The position numbers and the translations under genes were made by a program. From an uncultured Bacilli bacterium (GTDB lineage Bacteria; Bacillota_I; Bacilli_A; RF39; UBA660): a stretch of 58,567 bases of DNA. Under the pieces are notes generated by a model. That model had not been told where the DNA came from and did no database searches. It saw nothing but the letters and a program-made list of their open reading frames with translations. Below, one piece after another: positions 15,966 through 23,047 of the stretch; the stretch's first letter is position 1, and every line of letters starts with the position of its first letter. Where the stretch lies: the NCBI GenBank assembly GCA_944363785.1, contig CALVVF010000009.1, forward strand, positions 1 to 58,567. The letters are read 5' to 3'.

Positions 15966-16967
15966 ATGAAAAAAACAATTCTAACGGGAATCAGGCCAAC
16001 TGGAAATTTACACCTTGGACATTACTTCGGAGCCTGCAAAACTTGGTTAACACTACAAGATAACTATAACTTTTTTTTAGAAATTGCGGATGTTCAAGCG
16101 TTAACCGATAACTTTCATCAACCAGACAAAATTAATAAGAGTGTCTATGAACTAACTAGTGATTTACTATCAATCGGAATTAATCCTGAAAAAGTCCATA
16201 TCTTTATTCAATCACAAATTCCAGAAATTGCGGAACTAACCGTTTTCTACTCTAACTTAGTCACTATGAGTAGACTTTATCGAAACCCAACCGTAAAAAA
16301 TGAAATTGCCCAAAAAAAAGCGATTTTTGGATCAAGTGGCGAAAGTGTTACTTATGGTTTCGTCGGTTATCCTGTCAGCCAAACAGCGGATATTACAGCT
16401 TTCGATGGCGAACTTGTTCCTGTCGGTGAAGATCAACTTCCCCTAATTGAACAATGTCGAGAAATCGTAAGAAAATTTAATGCCATTTATGGAGTTACTT
16501 TAAAAGAACCAGAACCTCTTCTTTCCAAAAATCCTAGAATTAAGGGACTTGACGGTAATGAAAAAATGGGAAAAAGTCTAGGAAATGCGATTTATCTTAT
16601 CGATACCGAAGAACAAGTTAAAGAAAAAATCATGTCTGCGGTAACCGATCCCAATAAAATAAGAAAAGATGATCCAGCTGACCCTGATGTTTGTATGGTA
16701 TATTACTATCATAAAATCATCGATAATCCTAATTTAGAAACCGTATGCCAAGAATGTAAAATGGGACAAAGAGGTTGCGTCCAATGTAAAAAAGAACTAA
16801 TCGAAAAAATGAATGAATTCCTAGATCCAATCAGAAAGAAAAAAGAATACTATCGTGAACATCCAGAAGAAGTAAAACAAATTCTAGATAACGGAACCAA
16901 AATAGCTAAAGAAAAAGCTCAAGAAACAATAAAAAAAGTAAAAACAAGTATGAAGATTAACTACTAA
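15966..16967 (+). CDS. trpS: Tryptophan-tRNA ligase with probable 4Fe-4S motif
   Basis: A 333-aa class I synthetase that charges tRNA-Trp. The HIGH-type motif is HLGH at 16-19 and the KMSKS motif is KMGKS near 200. Near 235-270 it carries cysteines spaced C-x20-C-x6-C-x2-C (DVC, QEC, RGC, VQC), close to the C-x22-C-x6-C-x2-C that binds a [4Fe-4S] cluster near the anticodon-binding region in Thermotoga TrpRS. The ATG at 15966 follows an AGGATGTGAG site; the upstream extension is unlikely because it would span the promoter. Confidence 0.92.
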   Translation: MKKTILTGIRPTGNLHLGHYFGACKTWLTLQDNYNFFLEIADVQALTDNFHQPDKINKSVYELTSDLLSIGINPEKVHIFIQSQIPEIAELTVFYSNLVTMSRLYRNPTVKNEIAQKKAIFGSSGESVTYGFVGYPVSQTADITAFDGELVPVGEDQLPLIEQCREIVRKFNAIYGVTLKEPEPLLSKNPRIKGLDGNEKMGKSLGNAIYLIDTEEQVKEKIMSAVTDPNKIRKDDPADPDVCMVYYYHKIIDNPNLETVCQECKMGQRGCVQCKKELIEKMNEFLDPIRKKKEYYREHPEEVKQILDNGTKIAKEKAQETIKKVKTSMKINY

Positions 16968-16984
16968 ACTTATACTTGTTTTTT
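16941..16984. terminator. Terminator between trpS and the DUF3603 gene
   Basis: AAAACAAGTAT and ATACTTGTTTT flank a 20-base loop that includes both stop codons; T-run on the plus strand and A/T-rich run on the minus strand. Confidence 0.8.
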
Positions 16985-17623
16985 CTTATGGGATAAACGA
17001 AGAAATTGATATAATTTAAAATGCTTATCATCTAAATAGCTATCCATACTATGTAATAATCTCTCATACATCACTTGGTAATTATTCACAATCTCATCAT
17101 AATATTCATAATATAAAAATTTTAATTTATGATAATTTTTAGCCTGATAGGCATCCTGTAATTCCGTCACTAAATACTTCTTTATTTTTAATTCCCGACG
17201 AGTAAGAAAACGAAGCATGTTTTCTTCTTTTAAAAGAGTATAATCGATAGGAGTAAAAGCTAAATTACCAGCTAGATAAGCAATTTCTTCTTCCTCATCA
17301 AGTAATAAATTACTCTTATAAATACTCTCCCCTGTCTTAGAAAACTCTATGGCTAGAACTCGACTACCATCAGAAAATAAACAACAATAATCGATTACTT
17401 CTACACCTTTATTAGAATAAACCTCACAACTTTTATATATCTTAAGTAAAAAGTCCGTAGAAACTTTTACTTTATAACGAAGAAACTGATCAAAATCTTG
17501 TTTATCGATCTTTACCATTTTAATTTTCTTCATATTCTCTATATTATCATTCGTATTCCATTCATAAAACTCATAGAGAATACCATCACTAAAATTTAAT
17601 AATATATCATATATATAAATCAT
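16970..17623 (-). CDS. DUF3603 family protein
   Basis: A 217-aa soluble protein beginning MIYIYDILLNFSDGILYEFYEW followed by NDNIENMKKIKMVKID and LFSDGSRVLAIEFSKTG, then SNLLLDEEEEI; this is the DUF3603 pattern common in Bacillaceae and staphylococci. No function is established. The ATG at 17623 is seven bases after GGGAGG; the in-frame GTG at 17638 overlaps that site. It overlaps the small membrane protein upstream by 17 bases, suggesting translational coupling. Confidence 0.8.
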   Translation of the reverse strand: MIYIYDILLNFSDGILYEFYEWNTNDNIENMKKIKMVKIDKQDFDQFLRYKVKVSTDFLLKIYKSCEVYSNKGVEVIDYCCLFSDGSRVLAIEFSKTGESIYKSNLLLDEEEEIAYLAGNLAFTPIDYTLLKEENMLRFLTRRELKIKKYLVTELQDAYQAKNYHKLKFLYYEYYDEIVNNYQVMYERLLHSMDSYLDDKHFKLYQFLRLSHKKKQV

Positions 17624-17828
17624 TATGATGCCTCCCACTTAGTAAAATTACCAAACTGACAATCAAAAGTCCCAAAAGAGAAAAAAGACATTCGATTCGA
17701 CTAAATATAAAAGAAAGATAATCAAAGAAACTATACCCCATTGTCAAAAGATTTAAATAAGTGACAATAAAAGTAAAGCCGATTACCATAAACGCAAATC
17801 CTAATAAAAAGAAAAATATTCGGTACAT
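17607..17828 (-). CDS. Small two-helix membrane protein
   Basis: A 73-aa protein with two hydrophobic segments (about 3-26 and 43-65) joined by a short loop and a short charged tail. The ATG at 17828 follows AGGTGGGG; an in-frame GTG at 17837 is inside that site. The stop lies within the start of the DUF3603 gene, so the two are likely one operon. Not recognised. Confidence 0.65.
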   Translation of the reverse strand: MYRIFFFLLGFAFMVIGFTFIVTYLNLLTMGYSFFDYLSFIFSRIECLFSLLGLLIVSLVILLSGRHHNDLYI

Positions 17829-17894
17829 CTTCCCCACCTAATTTATCTTATTTCATAGAATTCATTTATAGTATTAATTTTTTTTAAAAATCTA

Positions 17895-17924
17895 TTCAAA
17901 AAAGAAAAAGAAACTAAATATAAT
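17895..17924 (+). promoter_or_regulatory. Candidate promoter of the Ca2+ ATPase gene
   Basis: TTCAAA (17895-17900), 18-base spacer, TATAAT (17919-17924), leaving a leader of about 125 bases before the ATG at 18056. Confidence 0.45.
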
Positions 17925-17975
17925 TCCCTTTTTAAGATAAGAATCAATCTCATTACCTCGATACTTTATTTTTAG

Positions 17976-18005
17976 ATATTGTCATTTACTCGACAATATT
18001 TTTTC
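17976..18005 (+). terminator. Terminator-like hairpin in the ATPase leader
   Basis: ATATTGTC-eight-base loop-GACAATAT followed by TTTTTT on the plus strand, 50 bases upstream of the ATPase start. No plus-strand gene ends here, so it is a candidate attenuator. No known riboswitch sequence was found in front of it. Confidence 0.6.
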
Positions 18006-18055
18006 TTCTAAACTTTAAAGTAGACAAGTATAGTTTTACTAGGAGGATCCTCATC

Positions 18056-20680
18056 ATGATAAAAAATAAAAGAATAATGGATGGACTTAGTAAAAAAGAA
18101 GTAGAAGAAGCAAGGAAAAAATATGGTACTAATGAAATTAGTCATAAAAAACAAAAAAGTTTTCTTTCGCAATTAATCGAAACATTAGGAGATCCGATTA
18201 TCAAAATATTGTTGATTGCTTTAGCGATAAAAACAGTGTTTCTCTTTCAAGACTTTGATTGGTTTGAAACCTTAGGTATAGTCATTGCCATATTCTTAGC
18301 TAGTTTTATTTCAACAATTTCTGAATATGGGAGTGAAAAGGCCTTTATTAGACTACAAGAAGAATCAAGTAAATTAAAAAATAAAGTCAAACGGGAAGGA
18401 AAAATCCAAGAAGTTTTAATTGATGATATTGTCGTTGGGGATATCGTTAAATTAGAATCAGGGGACAAAATTCCTGCTGATGGATATTTGATCGAGGGAG
18501 AATTAAGTGTCGATGAGTCGAGCCTCAATGGGGAAACTAAAGAAGCCTATAAAGAAGCGGTAAATGGAGAAATAACTGAGAAAAATCGAGTATATCGAGG
18601 AACTGTAGTCTATGCTAAAAGTGCTTATATGCAAGTAGAAAAAGTAGGCAATCATACTTACTATGGAAGATTAGCGTTAGAACTACAAGAGAAGAATCCA
18701 GATAGTCCATTAAAAATAAGGTTAAGAAACTTAGCTAAAGTAATCAGTAGAATCGGGTATATTGGTGCTATTCTAGTATCTCTTTCTTATTTATTTTCAG
18801 AAATAGTTATTCAAAATCAATTCAATATCGATAAGATAATCAACACCATAACCAATTTTCGCGTCTTAAGTGGTCATCTATTATATGCACTTACCCTATC
18901 TGTTACCATCATCGTCGTAGCGGTACCAGAAGGATTACCAATGATGATTACTCTTGTTTTATCTTCTAATATGAAACGAATGTTAAAAAATAATGTCTTA
19001 GTTAGAAAATTAGTAGGAATTGAAACCGCAGGATCGATCAATATTTTATTTACGGATAAAACAGGAACCTTAACGAAAGGAAAACTAGAAGTCATCGGTC
19101 TAATCTCTGGCAGTTTAAAAAAATATAATAGTGAAATTGAACTAAGCCCCTACCCTAAATTTCATGAACTTTTAAAAGTATCTCTCGTCTACAATAACGA
19201 AAGTAGTTATACCGTTGATGGTAAAATTATCGGTGGTAACATTACCGATCGTGCCATTTTAAATTTTATTCAAACCCCCGTTTCTAAACAGATCGTTTTA
19301 AAAACAACACCGTTCGATAGTAAAAACAAATATTCATCAACAATAATAGATGGTCCTAAAAAACTAAACCTAATTAAAGGAGCTCCTGAGATTATCCTAG
19401 ATGCTTGTACGAAATATTATCATGAAACAGGAAAAAAAATTCCTTTAGAAAAAGAAAAAGTAGAAGCAAAAATTAAAGAGATGACTAAACGAGGAATTCG
19501 TATCTTATGTGTGGCGATCAATGATAACTATGATTATCAAACATTAAAGAATTTAACTTTGATTGGACTAATTCTCATTAAAGATGAAGTAAGACCTGAT
19601 GCTAAAGAAGGCATTAAACTAGTAAAGGATGCCCACATTCAAACTGTAATGATTACAGGAGATAATAAAGATACCGCATTAGCGATTGGAAAAGAAATTG
19701 GTCTAATAACAAGTAACAATGACTTAGTCATGACAAGTAAAGAACTACAGAATTACTCTGATCAAGAACTAAAAAAAATACTTCCCCGCTTAAGAATCGT
19801 TGCCCGAAGTCTACCACAAGATAAAAGTCGTCTAGTTCGTATTGCGGAAGAGATGAATTTAGTGGTGGGAATGACCGGAGATGGAGTAAATGATGCTCCT
19901 GCTTTAAAAAAGGCCGACGTCGGTTTTGCCATGGGAAGTGGTACCGAAGTCGCCAAAGAAGCCAGTCAAATTGTCATATTAGACGATAATTTCTTATCTA
20001 TTTCCAAAGCGATACTCTATGGAAGAACTATCTTTAAAAGTATTCGAAAATTTATTATCTTCCAGTTAACCGTCAATATGTGTGCGATTTTTCTCTCTAT
20101 CGTAGGACCATTTATCGGAGTAGAAACACCAGTTACAGTGATTCAAATGCTTTGGATTAACATGATTATGGATACCCTAGCCGGTATTGCCTTTGCTTAT
20201 GAACCACCACTTGTAGAATACATGAAAGAAAAACCCAAGAAAAAAGAAGAAAATATTATCAATCGCTACATGTTAGATGAAATCATCTTTACTGGATTAT
20301 ATTCATCACTACTATGTGTTTTCTTCTTAAAGTCACCACTTATTCATGGATTATATCGAATAGATATCACAAACAAATATCTAATGACTGCTTTCTTTGG
20401 ATTATTTATCTTTATCGGCATCTTTAACTGCTTTAATGCCAGAACAGAAAGACTTAATCTAATCGCCAATCTGTATAAAAATCAAGCTTTTCTCTTTATC
20501 ATTGGCTTTATTGTAGTCGTTCAATTACTTCTAATCTATTTTGGAGGTAATCTGTTTAGAACCTTTGGATTAACACTAAAAGAACTAATCATAATGATCC
20601 TACTCGCTGCAACAGTGATTCCTGTAGACTGGATTAGGAAAATCTACCTAAAGAAAAAGGACTATACAGTAGGTGTTTAA
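18056..20680 (+). CDS. Calcium-translocating P-type ATPase, PMCA type
   Basis: An 874-aa integral membrane pump of the P-type IIB family. The N-terminal KKEVEEARKKYGTNEI is the cation-ATPase N domain; the actuator domain has SLNGETKEAY (TGES-like); PEGLP lies in helix 4; the phosphorylated Asp is in DKTGTLT near 333; the hinge motif MTGDGVNDAPALKKADVG is near 606; four hydrophobic C-terminal segments follow. It exports Ca2+ using ATP. AGGAGGATC precedes the ATG. A terminator-like hairpin sits in the leader. No calmodulin-like tail is present. Confidence 0.92.
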   Translation: MIKNKRIMDGLSKKEVEEARKKYGTNEISHKKQKSFLSQLIETLGDPIIKILLIALAIKTVFLFQDFDWFETLGIVIAIFLASFISTISEYGSEKAFIRLQEESSKLKNKVKREGKIQEVLIDDIVVGDIVKLESGDKIPADGYLIEGELSVDESSLNGETKEAYKEAVNGEITEKNRVYRGTVVYAKSAYMQVEKVGNHTYYGRLALELQEKNPDSPLKIRLRNLAKVISRIGYIGAILVSLSYLFSEIVIQNQFNIDKIINTITNFRVLSGHLLYALTLSVTIIVVAVPEGLPMMITLVLSSNMKRMLKNNVLVRKLVGIETAGSINILFTDKTGTLTKGKLEVIGLISGSLKKYNSEIELSPYPKFHELLKVSLVYNNESSYTVDGKIIGGNITDRAILNFIQTPVSKQIVLKTTPFDSKNKYSSTIIDGPKKLNLIKGAPEIILDACTKYYHETGKKIPLEKEKVEAKIKEMTKRGIRILCVAINDNYDYQTLKNLTLIGLILIKDEVRPDAKEGIKLVKDAHIQTVMITGDNKDTALAIGKEIGLITSNNDLVMTSKELQNYSDQELKKILPRLRIVARSLPQDKSRLVRIAEEMNLVVGMTGDGVNDAPALKKADVGFAMGSGTEVAKEASQIVILDDNFLSISKAILYGRTIFKSIRKFIIFQLTVNMCAIFLSIVGPFIGVETPVTVIQMLWINMIMDTLAGIAFAYEPPLVEYMKEKPKKKEENIINRYMLDEIIFTGLYSSLLCVFFLKSPLIHGLYRIDITNKYLMTAFFGLFIFIGIFNCFNARTERLNLIANLYKNQAFLFIIGFIVVVQLLLIYFGGNLFRTFGLTLKELIIMILLAATVIPVDWIRKIYLKKKDYTVGV

Positions 20681-20695
20681 TAAAATGACAAAATG

Positions 20696-20704
20696 TGATA
20701 TAAT
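20696..20704 (+). promoter_or_regulatory. Extended -10 promoter
   Basis: TGA followed by TATAAT (20699-20704) between the ATPase stop and the next gene, allowing separate expression. No -35 match at the right distance. Confidence 0.55.
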
Positions 20705-20732
20705 ACCCTCATAAAAGGAGGAACATATTGAG

Positions 20733-21551
20733 ATGAAAAAATGGACCAAAGATCAGACTATCTACCTATTAGGGGGGATTATCATCGTATTAGTGATTGC
20801 CATCATTGCAACCGTTCTCCTACTTCAACCACAAAATTATTTTAATTTAAAAAACGACAGTAATAAAAATCAAGAAGAATTAGAGTATAACCATAAAGAT
20901 AAAGAAGACAATAATCAACAAGAAGAAATGGAAAATCCACAAGAAGACAATCAATCAGAAGATAATCAGTCAGCGGGTGAAACAGAGGAAGAACAAATAA
21001 CTGATCAAGAACCGCCAGTAGCTACACCTACTCCCCCTATCGAAAATCAAAATCCAGTAACCCCAACCTACACTGAGAATGATGTCATAGAATACTTTGA
21101 AACGGCAAGTAATAATCTCGATCAACAAAATGACCAAAACAACTCATCATTCGTTGATAAAGCTAAAAATGCCTTCACTACCGTAGTCGACTTTATTTTC
21201 TACGATAAAGAAATAAATGGCTATACCTTTAGTGAACTAACTACTTCTGCCAAAATGAAAGTCATTGAAATTGCTTTAAAAATCGATTCAAAAATTAATG
21301 AGTACTTTCCAAACTACAAAGATTCCATTAAAGCAGGATATGAAAACATAAAAGGAAAACTTGCATATGCTTACCTAGAGATTACTTCTTCACTCTGTGA
21401 GGCAGTGGGAACAGATACTTGTGAACAAGCAAAAGAAGATTTTAATAACATGAAAAAAAGTTTTAGCTTTACCTTTGACTTAATCAAAGAGTTAGCCAAA
21501 AGTGGAGCAAGTAAAGTAAAAGAATTTTACGAAAATACATTTAAAGACTAA
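20733..21551 (+). CDS. Membrane-anchored extracytoplasmic helical protein
   Basis: A 272-aa protein with one N-terminal membrane segment (about 11-33), a long acidic Glu/Asn/Gln linker (45-110), a Pro-rich stretch (PPVATPTPPIENQNPVTPT), then a compact helical domain (120-272) with FIFYDKEINGYTFSEL and a pair of cysteines (SLCEAV and DTCEQA) that could form a disulfide outside the cell. The protein is anchored with the domain outside. AGGAGG lies 12 bases before the ATG. No family recognised. Confidence 0.7.
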   Translation: MKKWTKDQTIYLLGGIIIVLVIAIIATVLLLQPQNYFNLKNDSNKNQEELEYNHKDKEDNNQQEEMENPQEDNQSEDNQSAGETEEEQITDQEPPVATPTPPIENQNPVTPTYTENDVIEYFETASNNLDQQNDQNNSSFVDKAKNAFTTVVDFIFYDKEINGYTFSELTTSAKMKVIEIALKIDSKINEYFPNYKDSIKAGYENIKGKLAYAYLEITSSLCEAVGTDTCEQAKEDFNNMKKSFSFTFDLIKELAKSGASKVKEFYENTFKD

Positions 21552-21552
21552 A

Positions 21553-21580
21553 AAAAGGCTTCGTTTTGAAGTCTTTTTCT
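21553..21580. terminator. Bidirectional terminator
   Basis: AAAAAGGCTTC pairs with GAAGTCTTTTT (one G-T) between convergent genes, followed by T-runs on both strands. Confidence 0.85.
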
Positions 21581-21582
21581 TT

Positions 21583-22701
21583 TTATTCTCCTACTTGATA
21601 ATCAAAGTTTAACGGTTTCAACTCTTCTAAAACAAATAAACCATCTTTACGGATCAACACATCATCGAAATAGATCTCTCCGCCACCATAATCTTTTCTC
21701 TGGATCAATACCATATCCCAATGAATACCAGAATCATTACCATTATAACAATCTTTATAGGCTTGACCTGGTGTGAAATGGAGACTACCCAATATCTTCT
21801 CATCGTATAAAATATCGCCCATTGGGTGTAAAATTCTAGGATTAAATCCTAAGGAAAACTCTCCAACATAACGAGCACCATCATCAGTATTAAAAATCTC
21901 ATTTAATTTTTCATCATCTTCATCACAAGTAGCTCTAATAATTCTACCATCCTTGAATTCTAAAGAAACATGATGATAAACATTACCTAAGTAAGGACTA
22001 GGTGTATTATAAGTAATCTTCCCATTCACACTCGTCTTAACTGGCGCACTATAAAGTTCGCCATCGGGAATATTCTTCTCCCCAGTACATGGAATACTTT
22101 TCATTCCTTTAATACTGAAAGTAAGATCAGTACCAGGTGAAACGATACGTACTTTATCCGTTTTATCCATCAAATTCTTTAACGGTTGGATCAACTGATG
22201 CATATTCCGATAATCTACGGTCATCACATCTAAGGCAAACTTCGAAAAATCACGTGAAGTCATATTTGCCTTATAGGCATCTAATAACGATGGATAATTT
22301 AATAATACCCATTTTCTCTGATTAACACGAATATCAGAACTTTTAAGTAATGCTTTACTAAGTTTTTTCTTCATCTCTGGAGAGACATTCTTTTCTTCAT
22401 AATCATTCATTCCATAACGAATTTGAATAAAAGAATCATATAAAGCCACTTCTTGTTCCTGAATGGTCTTTAATAAATCGATTCGTTTTTCCGTATTTCC
22501 TTCAGCTAACTGACTACCTAAAATAGGATCATTAAACTTAACATAAGGAATACCCCTACTCTTATAAATTTCATCGATTAAATAGGAAACAAATTCCCTT
22601 GTCTCTAACGACTGTGTCGTAATTAAAACTTTCTCTTCTTTTTCCACATGAATCGAATAAGAGACAATCTGTCTAGCTAATTCTTTTAGTTTTTCACTCA
22701 T
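21583..22701 (-). CDS. ampS: M29 family aminopeptidase (AmpS/PepS)
   Basis: About 372 aa. Features of peptidase family M29: an N-terminal alpha/beta domain (KVLITTQSLETREFV), the segment VRIVSPGTDLTFSIKG, then metal-binding residues in CTGEKNIPDGELYSAP, VSLEFKDGRI, ARYVGEFSLGFNP, the HFTPGQAYKDC region and HWDMVLI. These dimetal enzymes remove N-terminal residues from peptides in the cytosol. Several starts are possible (ATG 22701, GTG 22707, ATG 22713); 22701 gives the usual length, while longer frames lack a good ribosome site. Confidence 0.88.
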   Translation of the reverse strand: MSEKLKELARQIVSYSIHVEKEEKVLITTQSLETREFVSYLIDEIYKSRGIPYVKFNDPILGSQLAEGNTEKRIDLLKTIQEQEVALYDSFIQIRYGMNDYEEKNVSPEMKKKLSKALLKSSDIRVNQRKWVLLNYPSLLDAYKANMTSRDFSKFALDVMTVDYRNMHQLIQPLKNLMDKTDKVRIVSPGTDLTFSIKGMKSIPCTGEKNIPDGELYSAPVKTSVNGKITYNTPSPYLGNVYHHVSLEFKDGRIIRATCDEDDEKLNEIFNTDDGARYVGEFSLGFNPRILHPMGDILYDEKILGSLHFTPGQAYKDCYNGNDSGIHWDMVLIQRKDYGGGEIYFDDVLIRKDGLFVLEELKPLNFDYQVGE

Positions 22702-22705
22702 CTTC

Positions 22706-22733
22706 ACACTCATCCTTTCTCTTGCATAAAATA
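22706..22733 (+). promoter_or_regulatory. Candidate mother-cell sigma-K-type promoter
   Basis: AC (22706-22707), 17 bases, then CATAAAATA (22725-22733) fits the sigma-K pattern AC-N16/17-CATANNNTA, with transcription starting near the AGAGGTGA ribosome site. It lies within the start region of the divergent aminopeptidase gene. Confidence 0.4.
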
Positions 22734-22755
22734 TTCTATAAGAGGTGAATATTTT

Positions 22756-23007
22756 ATGTATCCATATAATTATAATATGAATCAATTTAATAGAAATATG
22801 TACCGAAATAATTTTCGACCATATACTCAGCAACCATACATGAGTTCAAGTAATGATCGTCTTATCGGAGGAGGATTCTTTGGTCCACTACTTCTTGGAG
22901 GATTAGCTGGATACGCAATCAGTAACAATCGTCCAAATTACTATTATCCACCACAACCATATTACTATCCAAATTCATACTATAATGACTACTACTATCC
23001 TTACTAG
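22756..23007 (+). CDS. Small Tyr/Asn/Pro-rich protein, spore-coat-like
   Basis: An 83-aa protein: Tyr/Asn-rich head (MYPYNYNMNQFNRNMYRNNF), a hydrophobic Gly-rich centre (GGGFFGPLLLGGLAGYAI), and a tail of Tyr-Pro-Asn repeats ending YYYPY. Such composition is typical of small spore coat proteins whose tyrosines are cross-linked, but no named family was recognised. A sigma-K-like promoter upstream supports mother-cell expression. The ribosome site AGAGGTGA lies eight bases before the ATG. Confidence 0.65.
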   Translation: MYPYNYNMNQFNRNMYRNNFRPYTQQPYMSSSNDRLIGGGFFGPLLLGGLAGYAISNNRPNYYYPPQPYYYPNSYYNDYYYPY

Positions 23008-23018
23008 GATAACTTCTT

Positions 23019-23047
23019 AAAAATCCTTAGAAATTCTAAGGATTTTC
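23019..23047. terminator. Bidirectional terminator
   Basis: AAAATCCTTAGAA pairs perfectly with TTCTAAGGATTTT between the small coat-like gene and smc; it overlaps the end of smc. Confidence 0.9.

Noticed and set aside
17925..18055. Mn2+ (yybP-ykoY) riboswitch before the Ca2+ ATPase
   Set aside because: The leader is short and lacks the conserved yybP-ykoY sequence blocks; only a terminator-like hairpin is seen.
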